A stretch of 64,000 bases of DNA, from positions 31,084 to 95,083 of the forward strand of contig JAVBXP010000033.1 of NCBI GenBank assembly GCA_030824495.1. The letters run 5' to 3'. The notes under the pieces were generated by a model, which was given only the letters and a program-made list of their open reading frames with translations, had not been told where the DNA came from and ran no database searches. Positions 45,036 to 53,202 of this stretch are shown here, one piece after another. How positions within the stretch are numbered: position 1 is the stretch's first letter; each line of letters opens with the position of its first letter. Origin of the DNA: a bacterium (GTDB lineage Bacteria; Pseudomonadota; Alphaproteobacteria; Caulobacterales; Caulobacteraceae). The position numbers were made by a program, and so were the translations under genes.

Positions 45036-46013
45036 ATGTCCCACACCGTGTTCATTGATGGCGAAGCCGGCACCACGGGCCTGCAGATCCGCGAGCGCCT
45101 GGAAGGCCGCAAGGATCTGGAGATCCTGTCGATCGATCCGGCAAAGCGTAAGGACGCTGGCGCACGGGCCGAGCTGCTGAACAGCGCCGATGCGGTGATC
45201 CTCTGCCTGCCCGACGATGCCTCCAAGGAAGCGGTCGGCCTTATCCAATCGAACCGCGTGCGGGTGATCGACGCCTCGACCGCCTACCGGACCGCCTCGG
45301 GCTGGACCTATGGCTTCGCCGAGATGGATCAGGATCAGCGCGCAGCCATCGCCTCGTCCACCCGGGTCAGCAATCCGGGTTGCTACCCCACCGGCTTCAT
45401 TGGCCTGGTACGCCCGCTGGTGGCGGCTGAACTGATTCCCAGCGACTGGCCGCTGACGGTCAATGCTGTGTCCGGATACACGGGCGGCGGCAAGGGCCTG
45501 ATCGCAGAGTTCGAGGCGCCAACGCCGCCAAACAGCAGCGACGCCTTCCGGATCTATGGCTTGCCGCTGCAGCACAAACACATCGGCGAGATGCAGATCC
45601 ATGGCGGCCTGGATCACGCGCCCCTGTTCGCCCCGGCCGTCGGCCGCTACGCCCAAGGCATGATCGTAGAGGTGCCGCTGCAACTGTGGGCGCTGCCCGC
45701 CAAGCCGCGGCCGGCCGAGCTGCGCGAGGCGCTGGCCAAGGCCTATGCGGGTGAGGCCTTCGTCGAGGTGGCGAGCGCTGATGAATGCGCGGCCCTGCAG
45801 AAGGCCCGCGCGGGCGCCGCCGGCTATAACGCCAACCTGGATCCCGAGGCTTTGAACGGCACCAACCGCATGAAGCTCTATGTCTTCGGCAATGAAGAGC
45901 GCCATCAGGCGCGCCTGGTGGCCGTGCTCGACAACCTGGGCAAGGGTGCTTCTGGGGCCGCGGTGCAGAACCTGAACATCATGCTCGGCCTGCCGGAGGC
46001 CTCGGGCCTGTGA
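45036..46013 (+). CDS. argC: N-acetyl-gamma-glutamyl-phosphate reductase
   Basis: ArgC reduces N-acetylglutamyl phosphate to the semialdehyde in arginine synthesis. The 325-residue protein is the shorter type 2 form. It has FIDGEAGTTGLQIRERLEGR (NADP site), SNPGCYPTGFIGLVRPL with the catalytic cysteine, YTGGGKGLIAEFEAPTP and HKHIGEMQIHGGLDHAPLF. The ATG at 45036 follows CAGGA; the frame runs upstream into rpsI without meaning. It overlaps the next gene by GTGA. Confidence 0.95.
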   Translation: MSHTVFIDGEAGTTGLQIRERLEGRKDLEILSIDPAKRKDAGARAELLNSADAVILCLPDDASKEAVGLIQSNRVRVIDASTAYRTASGWTYGFAEMDQDQRAAIASSTRVSNPGCYPTGFIGLVRPLVAAELIPSDWPLTVNAVSGYTGGGKGLIAEFEAPTPPNSSDAFRIYGLPLQHKHIGEMQIHGGLDHAPLFAPAVGRYAQGMIVEVPLQLWALPAKPRPAELREALAKAYAGEAFVEVASADECAALQKARAGAAGYNANLDPEALNGTNRMKLYVFGNEERHQARLVAVLDNLGKGASGAAVQNLNIMLGLPEASGL

Positions 46014-46450
46014 TCCTGCGCCGGGCCAGCACGGCGGACGCCGAGGTTTGCGCCCGGATTCAGCGTGAGGCGAACCGGGTGTCGCTTCCGTTTCTGCCGA
46101 CCCCGCCCGACCTCAACGACGCGGTGACGTTCTTCGAGACGAAGCTGTTGGTCGAGAACGAGGCGTGGCTGGCCGAGGAGGAGGGCGTGGCCGTTGGATA
46201 TGTTGCGTTCCATCCCGGCTGGCTGGAGCACCTCTATGTGCTGCCGGACTATCAGGCGCGGGGAATTGGCCCGCAGCTGCTGGCCAAGGCTTTGGAGGAC
46301 GGCACGCCGCGAACGCTTTGGACCTTCCAGGCGAATTCACGCGCTCGGCGGTTCTACGAAGCGCGAGGCTGGAAGCTGCTTGAACTGACCGACGGAGCCG
46401 GCAACATGGAGAAGACGCCGGACGCTCTCTACGCCTGGACTGGCGGCTAA
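46010..46450 (+). CDS. GNAT-family N-acetyltransferase
   Basis: A 146-residue acetyltransferase. The acetyl-CoA site is LYVLPDYQARGIGPQLLAKA (motif A, Q/R-x-x-G-x-G/A), followed by WTFQANSRARRFYEARGWKL, the usual N-x-x-A-x-x-F-Y-x-x-x-G-W ending. The GTG start overlaps the argC stop (GTGA), suggesting coupling. The substrate is unknown; a role in arginine synthesis is not implied by the sequence. Confidence 0.85.
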   Translation: MILRRASTADAEVCARIQREANRVSLPFLPTPPDLNDAVTFFETKLLVENEAWLAEEEGVAVGYVAFHPGWLEHLYVLPDYQARGIGPQLLAKALEDGTPRTLWTFQANSRARRFYEARGWKLLELTDGAGNMEKTPDALYAWTGG

Positions 46451-46488
46451 GCTTGCATCCGAGGCCCGAGAGGAATCGTATCTCAGGC

Positions 46489-46971
46489 ATGGACAAGATT
46501 GATCGACGCGCCTTGTTGCTTGGTTCTGCGCTTGTCACGCTGCCGGCGGCGGCGCTGGCCGCTGACGATCCGTATGCCGGTTCGCCCTGGCGCCAGCTGA
46601 CCGACGCCCAGTGGAAGGCGCGGCTGGACCTGGCGACCTACAATGTCCTGCGCCACGAGGCGACGGAGATGGCTGGCACCAGCCCGCTGAACAAGGAAAA
46701 GCGCCCAGGGACCTATGTCTGCGCCGGGTGCGGTCTGCCGCTCTTCAAGGCGTCCTGGAAGTTCGAGAGCGGAACCGGCTGGCCAAGCTTCTACACCGCC
46801 ATCAAGGGAGCGATGGGCAAGAAGACCGATTACGCCATCGGCGTGCCACGCACCGAGTACCATTGCGCGCGCTGCCTGGGGCATCAGGGCCACGTCTTCC
46901 CCGACGGCCCCCGTCCCACGGGGCTGCGTTACTGCAACAATGGCGATGCGCTGCGGTTCGTAGCCGCCTAG
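46489..46971 (+). CDS. msrB: Exported peptide-methionine (R)-S-oxide reductase (MsrB)
   Basis: MsrB reduces methionine-R-sulfoxide in proteins. The 160-residue protein starts with a twin-arginine-like signal (DRRALLLGSALVTLPAAALA), so it is probably periplasmic. The SelR domain has zinc ligands CAGC and CARC, FESGTGWPSFYTAIKGAMGK, EYHCARCLGHQGHVFPDGP and the catalytic cysteine in LRYCNNGDALRF. The ATG at 46489 is the start that leaves a clean signal; upstream residues from 46453 are excluded. Confidence 0.92.
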   Translation: MDKIDRRALLLGSALVTLPAAALAADDPYAGSPWRQLTDAQWKARLDLATYNVLRHEATEMAGTSPLNKEKRPGTYVCAGCGLPLFKASWKFESGTGWPSFYTAIKGAMGKKTDYAIGVPRTEYHCARCLGHQGHVFPDGPRPTGLRYCNNGDALRFVAA

Positions 46972-47094
46972 AGGCCAGGCCGCCCTCCAATTGGTCGGTT
47001 CGCGATTGACTGCGACTGAACGGATCCCTCAATTTGCAGCGACCAATATGGAGAGCTGCATGCGCCGCTGGATCACTCACGCTGGGCGGACGCC

Positions 47095-47379
47095 TTGAGA
47101 ATTTCCCGCGTCATCGCTGCGATCTATGGCTTCCTGTGCATCGCGGCCCTGCTTCTGATCCCCGCCAGCCTTGGCGGCTGGTTCGGGATGTCGCGTGATC
47201 CATTGGCGGGCATCTACGCCATCGTATTGGGCGCGCCCTGGAGCTACATACTGAACTTCCTCCCGACCTTGGGGATCTGGTTCAATGTTGCGGCCGTGGC
47301 GCTGGGCATGGTGATGAATTTCCTGATCATTCTAGTCGCAGGGGACCTGCTCGCGCGGCTTCGGCGGGCCGTCCTCTAG
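47095..47379 (+). CDS. Small membrane protein of unknown function
   Basis: A 94-residue hydrophobic protein with three predicted membrane helices (VIAAIYGFLCIAALLLIPAS, IYAIVLGAPWSYILNFLPTL, WFNVAAVALGMVMNFLIILV). The start is TTG 47095; the ATG at 47060 is in another frame and stops at once. I do not recognise the family. It is followed 16 bases on by an ion-channel gene with which it may be co-transcribed. Confidence 0.6.
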   Translation: MRISRVIAAIYGFLCIAALLLIPASLGGWFGMSRDPLAGIYAIVLGAPWSYILNFLPTLGIWFNVAAVALGMVMNFLIILVAGDLLARLRRAVL

Positions 47380-47395
47380 TGAACCGGGTGTCGCC

Positions 47396-47845
47396 GTGAA
47401 GGGCGACATGATCGTGGAGCTCAGCCTGGCGACAGTCATGGTGCTGGTCACCGTCACGATTCACGGAACGGGATTGATGTTCCTAGGGCGGATGCTGGCG
47501 TCGCTGGATGACCGCTGGGGCGCGGCCCAGATGAGCCCGTTGTCCTGGCATGGCTGGTTCGTCACCGTCGCAGTGGTGATGGGGCTCTTTCTGCTGCACG
47601 GCCTGGAGATCTGGCTCTACGCCCTGTTGTTCAGCAAGTTGGGCGCCGTGCCGGAATTTCGCGAGGCGGTCTATTTTTCCACCAGCAGCTACGGCTCCAT
47701 CGGCTACGGCGACAGCGCCATAGCCGGACAATGGAAGCTGCTGGGGGCCATTGAGGGGATCAACGGCTCTATCCTGCTGGGTTGGTCGGTGGCCTTCTTC
47801 GTCACCGTGATGGCGCGAATGTTGCCGCCCCTGACGCGTCGCTGA
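47396..47845 (+). CDS. Two-helix potassium channel-like protein (Ion_trans_2 family)
   Basis: A 149-residue membrane protein. A pore loop with the selectivity-filter pattern lies at STSSYGSIGYGDSAI (canonical T-x-G-Y-G-D; here S-I-G-Y-G-D), between membrane helices VTVAVVMGLFLLHGLEIWLY and INGSILLGWSVAFFVTVMAR, with an extra N-terminal helix. There is no cytoplasmic RCK or cyclic-nucleotide domain. The start may be GTG 47396 or ATG 47408. The convergent neighbour's stop is eight bases beyond its own. Confidence 0.78.
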   Translation: MKGDMIVELSLATVMVLVTVTIHGTGLMFLGRMLASLDDRWGAAQMSPLSWHGWFVTVAVVMGLFLLHGLEIWLYALLFSKLGAVPEFREAVYFSTSSYGSIGYGDSAIAGQWKLLGAIEGINGSILLGWSVAFFVTVMARMLPPLTRR

Positions 47846-47853
47846 GCGCGGCC

Positions 47854-48399
47854 TTAGGGCAGGGGCTTGGCCAAATCAAACTCGACGCGGAAGTGGCGAT
47901 CGGGCCGGCGCAGTTCGTAGGCGAACAGCTTGCCTGGTTCGACCTCCATCGCCCAGACATTGGTGAGCGATACGGTGCGATCCTCGCGCACGAACATCGC
48001 CTTTGACGCGGCGTCGACGGGGAACTCCTGGCGCTCGGCGGTTCCCGGCGTCGTGGTGTCGCCGCCGTATTGGCTGACGGCGTCCTCCGTCCCGTCTGGA
48101 TGACGATGATCGTGCTTGAGGCGCAGGCCGGTCGCAGTCTTCGTCACCACCCAGGTGCGGGACTGATCCTCGCCGACCTGGAAGGGAATTCGCACCTCGT
48201 CCTTCGTGCAACTCTTGACCCGCATGGTCAGCGGCTTGCCGGTGAAACTGGCGTCCGCGGGGTCCGTGGTGACGACGCGTCCGTCGAAACTCTGGCCGCA
48301 GAGGGCCGAGAGACGGGCGAAAAACACCTGCTGGGCGGTTTCGGCGTTGGCGGGCGAGGCGATCAGCAGGACCAGGGCGGCGAGGGGCAGGGCTCTCAT
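47854..48399 (-). CDS. Exported protein of unknown function
   Basis: A 181-residue protein with a Sec signal peptide (RALPLAALVLLIASPANA). The mature part has a cysteine pair (SALCGQSF and RVKSCTKDEV) that could form a disulfide, a beta-rich middle (TWVVTKTATGLRLKHDHRHP) and a C-terminal YELRRPDRHFRVEFDLAKPL. I recognise no named family. The ATG at 48399 overlaps the stop of the hydrolase gene (ATGA), so the two are coupled. Confidence 0.7.
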   Translation of the reverse strand: MRALPLAALVLLIASPANAETAQQVFFARLSALCGQSFDGRVVTTDPADASFTGKPLTMRVKSCTKDEVRIPFQVGEDQSRTWVVTKTATGLRLKHDHRHPDGTEDAVSQYGGDTTTPGTAERQEFPVDAASKAMFVREDRTVSLTNVWAMEVEPGKLFAYELRRPDRHFRVEFDLAKPLP

Positions 48400-49346
48400 T
48401 TCGTCTCCGGGGCCGGCGCGAGCGCGGCGCGTACATGATCGACGGCGCGGAGTACGGCGCCGTTATAGGTGAGCCCGAGGAGGCTCGCGTGCGCCGCCTC
48501 GGGCACGTTCTCATAGTAGCCGGCGCGCGAGGCGCGTTCGGGCGCGCGGCGTGCGATGTTCCATTCGCCCATGCGCATGGCGTCGCCGGCGGTGACTACC
48601 GCGACAGGCCATTTTGGATCCAGGCTGACGGCGCCGGCCTGGGCCGATCCCTGGTCCCAGACCAGGACTTCGGCGGCTGCGGTGCGGGCATGGCGACCGG
48701 AGACGAAGGCGTGCCGCTTTTCGGCCGCGCCCTGTGGCGGCAAACCGATTCGATCGCCCCAGTAGTAGGCGACGCGTGTCAGGCCCAGCGAGCCGGCGAC
48801 CGCGGCGGCCCGCGCGACATTGCGCACCCGGCTAAGGAAGGGCTGGGCGCGCGGATCGCTGGTCATTTCGGGGGTGGTGGCTTCGAGCAGCACGAGGCCG
48901 GCCACCATTTCGGGGTGCTGCCCAGCCAGAAGCCGGATGTGCTGGCCGCCCATTGAGTGGGCCATGAAGATGAATGGGCCTTGTTCGCCGGACGCCTTGA
49001 TCAGCTTGGCCAGGTCAGAGGCGATGGCCTCGCTGTCGCGGGGCTTGGGCCCGGGATCTGAGAAGCCCATGCCCGCGCGATCATAGGCGCAGGATCGGAC
49101 GCCTTTTTGGGTAAGGCCCTGTTGGACGGCGGCGAAGTCGGCGGCTAGGCCCCAGGCCCCAGCCTCCATCCAGACGACCGGCCTGTCGGTCTTTGGTCCC
49201 TCACAGACCAGCCGCAGCTTGCGCCCGCCGATGTCGACGAAGCGCCCGCTGGGCTCGAAACGGCCTGACAAAGCCACGACGGCGAAACCCGCGCCGATCC
49301 ATAGGGCCAGCAGGATCGCCAGCCCCGCGACTATCATCTTGATCAT
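48396..49346 (-). CDS. Alpha/beta hydrolase, membrane-anchored
   Basis: A 316-residue protein with an N-terminal hydrophobic anchor (MIVAGLAILLALWIGAGFAV). The alpha/beta hydrolase core has the nucleophile elbow FMAHSMGGQHIRLLAG (serine), an oxyanion-region W-M-E-A-G, DRAGMGFSDPGP, and a candidate catalytic histidine in PEAAHASLLG. It resembles proline-iminopeptidase or esterase-like members; the substrate is not evident. The ATG at 49346 follows GGGGGATAG. It is coupled to the downstream exported protein and follows phaC. Confidence 0.83.
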   Translation of the reverse strand: MIKMIVAGLAILLALWIGAGFAVVALSGRFEPSGRFVDIGGRKLRLVCEGPKTDRPVVWMEAGAWGLAADFAAVQQGLTQKGVRSCAYDRAGMGFSDPGPKPRDSEAIASDLAKLIKASGEQGPFIFMAHSMGGQHIRLLAGQHPEMVAGLVLLEATTPEMTSDPRAQPFLSRVRNVARAAAVAGSLGLTRVAYYWGDRIGLPPQGAAEKRHAFVSGRHARTAAAEVLVWDQGSAQAGAVSLDPKWPVAVVTAGDAMRMGEWNIARRAPERASRAGYYENVPEAAHASLLGLTYNGAVLRAVDHVRAALAPAPETK

Positions 49347-49366
49347 CTATCCCCCGGATCGGTCGC

Positions 49367-51313
49367 TTACGACTTCACCTTTACATAGGAACCGGGCGCA
49401 TCCTCGATTGGCTTGAATTTGCCATTGGCAGGGTCACGGGCCGGAACCAGGCCGCCCGACTTCTCGCGCAGCCAAGTCGCCCAGTGCGGCCACCAAGACC
49501 CAGGGGTTTCGCTGGCGCCTTCCATCCATTGTTCAACAGAGGCAGGCAGGTCCGAATTGGTCCAGTGCTGGTACTTGTTGGCGACCGGAGCGTTGATCAC
49601 GCCGGCGATGTGGCCCGAGCCGGCCAGGGTGAAGGTCACCGGTCCGCCAAACAGCCGTGCGCCGCGATAGACCGAACGCGCCGGCGCGATGTGGTCTTCC
49701 TTGGAGGACTGGACGTAGACCGGGGTCTTCACCGCGCCGAGGTCGAGCTTGACGTTGTCGAGGACCAGTTCGCCCTTCGAAAGCGCGTTCTCACCGTAGA
49801 ACTTGCGCAGGTAGAACATGTGCAGCGCCTTGGGCATGCGGGTCTGGTCGGAATTCCAGAACAGCAGGTCGAAAGGCTTGGGCTCCTTACCCATCAGGTA
49901 GTTGTTCACGAAGAACGACCAGATCAGGTCATTGGCGCGCAGCGAGTTGAAGGTTTCGGCCATGGCCTGGCCCGACAGGACCCCACCGGCGGCGTCCATT
50001 TGCTTTTCGAGGTCAGACAGCCACTCGTCGTTGGTGAAGAGCAGCAGGTCGCCCGCCTCGGCGAAGTCCTGCTGGGCGGCGAAGAAGGTGGCCGAAGCGA
50101 TTCGCTTGTCGTTCTTGGCCGCCATGTGGGCGAGCGTCGAGGAGAGCAAGGTGCCGCCGATGCAGTAGCCGACGGTGTTGACGCGGTCGACGCCGGCCTG
50201 GGCCATCACGGCGTCGGTGGCCGCATAAATGCCCTCCAGCATGTAGTCCTCGAACGTCTTGGCGGCCATTTCGACGTCGGGATTGACCCACGAGGCGACG
50301 AAAACCGTGAAGCCCTGGTCGGCCAACCAGCGGATCATCGAGTTCTCGGGCCGCAGGTCGAGGATGTAGAATTTGTTGATCCACGGCGGGAAGATCAGCA
50401 GCGGGATCTCGTGAACCTGCTCCGTCGTCGGGTTGAACTGGAGGAGCTGGAGCACCTCGTTCTGGAACACCACCTTGCCCGGCGCGGTGGCGACGTTCTC
50501 GCCGATCTTGAACATCTGATAGTCGGTCTGGCTGATCGCCAGCTGACCGCCGCCGCGCGTTAGGTCGTCGGCGAAGTTCTCCATCCCCTTCAACAGCGAG
50601 GCGCCTTGGGTCTGCATCGCCTCGCGCAGGGCCGCTGGATTGGAGACCAGGAAGTTCGAGGGCGAGAAGGCGTCGGTCAGCATCTTCATGAAGAACTCGA
50701 CCCGGCGCTTGGCGATCGGATCGACGTCCTGAACCTCGGACACCAGCGAATTCAGCCAGTTGGAGGTCAGAAGATAGGATTGCTTGATTACGTCGAAGAC
50801 CGGGTTCTCGGCCCAGTCGGGATCGTTGAAGCGCTTATCGCCCTTGTCGGGCCGCACGACAGGCTCGACGGCTTCTCCGCCGGCGCGGCGGGCGGCGGAC
50901 TGCCAAAGTTCGAGATACTGCTGGAAGAGGTCGGCCTGCGCCCGGACCATGCGGTCAGGTTGGGACGCCAGGCGCCCCATCACGTCGGTCAGGGCCGGGG
51001 CCACATGGAACGGGTCGGGCTGTAGGGCGGCCGGACGCTCGGCCTGGCGCAAGGCGGCCTCGGCGATCGCCCCCTGAGCCGTCAGGGCCGCGCGGGCCAA
51101 ATTGGCCGAGAGCTTTTCCAACATGTCTCGCTGGTCGCCGGTCAGGCTTTCGAACGCCGGAGCGGCCTTTGGCGGCGCCTCGGCAGGTTTTTGTTCCGCC
51201 GGCGCGGATTCTACTTTGCTCTCGGGCTTGATGCCCTTGGAGGCAGCCTTGTCGGCGACCTTGGCCTTCTTCTTCGGCTTGGCCTTGGTCGGTGTCGACG
51301 GGTGTTCACTCAT
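49367..51313 (-). CDS. phaC: Class I poly(3-hydroxyalkanoate) synthase PhaC
   Basis: PhaC polymerises (R)-3-hydroxyacyl-CoA into carbon-storage granules. The 648-residue protein has a lysine/alanine/proline-rich N-terminal extension of about 55 residues (KAKPKKKAKVADKAASKGIK) not found in most class I enzymes. The PhaC_N domain (SYLLTSNWLNSLVSEVQDVD) and an alpha/beta hydrolase core follow, with the lipase-like box GYCIGG holding the catalytic cysteine, PLLIFPPWINKFYILDLRPE, and late D and H (SSKEDHIAP, AGSGHIAGVIN). The ATG at 51313 is divergent from a lipoprotein gene. phaA/phaB are not nearby. Confidence 0.95.
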   Translation of the reverse strand: MSEHPSTPTKAKPKKKAKVADKAASKGIKPESKVESAPAEQKPAEAPPKAAPAFESLTGDQRDMLEKLSANLARAALTAQGAIAEAALRQAERPAALQPDPFHVAPALTDVMGRLASQPDRMVRAQADLFQQYLELWQSAARRAGGEAVEPVVRPDKGDKRFNDPDWAENPVFDVIKQSYLLTSNWLNSLVSEVQDVDPIAKRRVEFFMKMLTDAFSPSNFLVSNPAALREAMQTQGASLLKGMENFADDLTRGGGQLAISQTDYQMFKIGENVATAPGKVVFQNEVLQLLQFNPTTEQVHEIPLLIFPPWINKFYILDLRPENSMIRWLADQGFTVFVASWVNPDVEMAAKTFEDYMLEGIYAATDAVMAQAGVDRVNTVGYCIGGTLLSSTLAHMAAKNDKRIASATFFAAQQDFAEAGDLLLFTNDEWLSDLEKQMDAAGGVLSGQAMAETFNSLRANDLIWSFFVNNYLMGKEPKPFDLLFWNSDQTRMPKALHMFYLRKFYGENALSKGELVLDNVKLDLGAVKTPVYVQSSKEDHIAPARSVYRGARLFGGPVTFTLAGSGHIAGVINAPVANKYQHWTNSDLPASVEQWMEGASETPGSWWPHWATWLREKSGGLVPARDPANGKFKPIEDAPGSYVKVKS

Positions 51314-51405
51314 CGCTCAACTTCCTCCGGTACGCGCTTCCTTGGGGCTTTGCTGCGCTCGCGCTCTTTCGCCCGAGGCGATCATGACATAAGACCGGAC
51401 GGGAA

Positions 51406-51867
51406 ATGAACGCGCCGCTTCGACTTTTCACAAAAGCGTCCTTCAAGACCTCCGCGCGGGGGCTGATGCTCTGCGCCTGCGCTGGCCTGTTGCTGACCGG
51501 TTGCGCCAACTACAACCCGCTGGCGACAGCGCCGATCGATCCCACGTCGCCCGTCGCCGACGAAGTGGCGCGGCTGGGCGGCACCGACGCGCCGTTCCCG
51601 ACATTTGCAGACATTCCTCCAAAGCCGACCGATCAGCGCCCGATCGCGCAGTGGGGCGAGGAGGCGCGGCAGCTCGAGACGGCGGCTGCAGCCTTGGAGC
51701 GCCAGACCGCGCCCAACACCTGGACTCTGAACGGGACCGAGCGTTTCCAAGCGCGCGCCCTGGCCGAGGCCGGTCCGGCCGAGAGTGCGGCCTCATCGAC
51801 TGCGGCTACCGAAGCCTTCGCGCGGCAGCTCCGGGAGCGAGCTACCCCGCCTCCGTCGCCCAGGTAA
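51406..51867 (+). CDS. Small lipoprotein of unknown function
   Basis: A 153-residue protein with a signal peptide and lipobox (LMLCACAGLLLTGC, acylated cysteine at about residue 33). The mature part has FPTFADIPPKPTDQRPIAQW and a helical, alanine-rich tail (WGEEARQLETAAAALERQ). The start is ATG 51406 after GGGAA; a downstream ATG at residue 21 is possible. It is divergent from phaC and upstream of alaC. No function can be given. Confidence 0.75.
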   Translation: MNAPLRLFTKASFKTSARGLMLCACAGLLLTGCANYNPLATAPIDPTSPVADEVARLGGTDAPFPTFADIPPKPTDQRPIAQWGEEARQLETAAAALERQTAPNTWTLNGTERFQARALAEAGPAESAASSTAATEAFARQLRERATPPPSPR

Positions 51868-51930
51868 GCGGCAGACGGGGGCATAAATAACCTTGAACCT
51901 GCTTGGCGCGGCCTCGAACGGGGGCTATCC

Positions 51931-53202
51931 ATGCGCGACTTCAGCTCCCAATCGCCGCACGGCCCGCGGCCCGAGCTCAAAATGACTCCCGAATTCCACC
52001 GTATTCGCCGTCTCCCGCCCTACGTCCTTGAGGAAGTGAATCGCATCAAGGCCCGCTTGCGCGCCGAAGGTGTCGACATCATCGACTTCGGCATGGGCAA
52101 TCCCGACATGCCGACGCCCAAGCACATCGTCGACAAGCTGGTCGAGACCGCCCGAGACCCGAAAGCCGGCCGCTACTCTGCCTCCAAAGGCATTGTCGGT
52201 CTGCGCAAGGCGATGGCCGGCTACTACAAGAAGCGCTTCGGCGTGACCTTGAACCCCGACACCGAGGTGATCGCCACCCTGGGCTCGAAGGAAGGTTTCG
52301 CCAATCTGGCCCAGGCGCTGACCGCGCCCGGCGACGTGATCATCTGCCCGAACCCGGCCTATCCGATCCACGCCTACGGCTTCATCATGGCCGGCGGCGT
52401 GATCCGCCACGTGCCGGCTCATTCGCCGGAGGAGTATCTGGCGGGCGTCAGCCGGGCGATGAAGCACTCGGCCCCGCCGCCGTCGGTGCTGATCTTGTCC
52501 TACCCGTCGAACCCGACCGCGCAGTGTGTGGACCTGGAGTTCTACAAGGACGCGATCGCCCTGGCGAAGAAGCACGATCTGCTGGTGATCTCCGACATCG
52601 CCTATTCGGAAATCTACTTCGACGATAACCCGCCGCCCTCAGTGCTTGAGGTCGAAGGCGCCAAGGACATCGCGGTCGAGGTCAACTCGCTGTCGAAGAC
52701 CTATGCGATGGCCGGCTGGCGTGTCGGCATGGTGGTCGGCAACGAGCGCATCTGTTCGGCGCTGGCGCGGGTGAAGTCATATCTGGACTATGGCGCCTAT
52801 ACGCCGATCCAGGTCGCAGCGGCCGCGGCCCTGAACGGCCCGCAGGATTGCGTCGACGAGATTCGCGCGACCTATAAGGCCCGCCGCGACACGCTGGTCA
52901 GCTCGATGGAGCGCGCTGGCTGGGACATTCCCTCGCCGCCGGCCTCGATGTTCGCCTGGGCGCCGGTCCCCGAGAAGTTCAAGGAGGCCGGCTCGTTGCT
53001 GTTCTCCAAGCTGTTGATCGAAGAAGCGGGCGTCGCGGTCGCGCCCGGCGTCGGCTTTGGCGAGTACGGCGAGGGCTATGTGCGGGTGGGGCTTGTGGAG
53101 AACGAGCACCGCATTCGCCAGGCCGCGCGCAACGTGAAGAAATTCCTGGCCAACGCTGACGAAATCCTGGCGCGGGCTCACAACAATCTGGCGGCGCAAT
53201 GA
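51931..53202 (+). CDS. alaC: Class I/II aminotransferase (alanine transaminase AlaC-like)
   Basis: A 423-residue PLP aminotransferase. It has IIDFGMGNPDMPTPKHIVDK, YSASKGIVGLRKAMAGYYKK, SYPSNPTAQCVDLEFYKDAI, SDIAYSEIYFDDNPPPS and the Schiff-base lysine in VNSLSKTYAMAGWRVGMVVG. The layout matches the AlaC/LL-diaminopimelate aminotransferase-like group. The position beside hom is typical of alphaproteobacteria, so alanine or a related amino donor is the likely substrate. It overlaps hom by ATGA; the alternative start at 51982 omits 17 polar residues. Confidence 0.87.
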   Translation: MRDFSSQSPHGPRPELKMTPEFHRIRRLPPYVLEEVNRIKARLRAEGVDIIDFGMGNPDMPTPKHIVDKLVETARDPKAGRYSASKGIVGLRKAMAGYYKKRFGVTLNPDTEVIATLGSKEGFANLAQALTAPGDVIICPNPAYPIHAYGFIMAGGVIRHVPAHSPEEYLAGVSRAMKHSAPPPSVLILSYPSNPTAQCVDLEFYKDAIALAKKHDLLVISDIAYSEIYFDDNPPPSVLEVEGAKDIAVEVNSLSKTYAMAGWRVGMVVGNERICSALARVKSYLDYGAYTPIQVAAAAALNGPQDCVDEIRATYKARRDTLVSSMERAGWDIPSPPASMFAWAPVPEKFKEAGSLLFSKLLIEEAGVAVAPGVGFGEYGEGYVRVGLVENEHRIRQAARNVKKFLANADEILARAHNNLAAQ

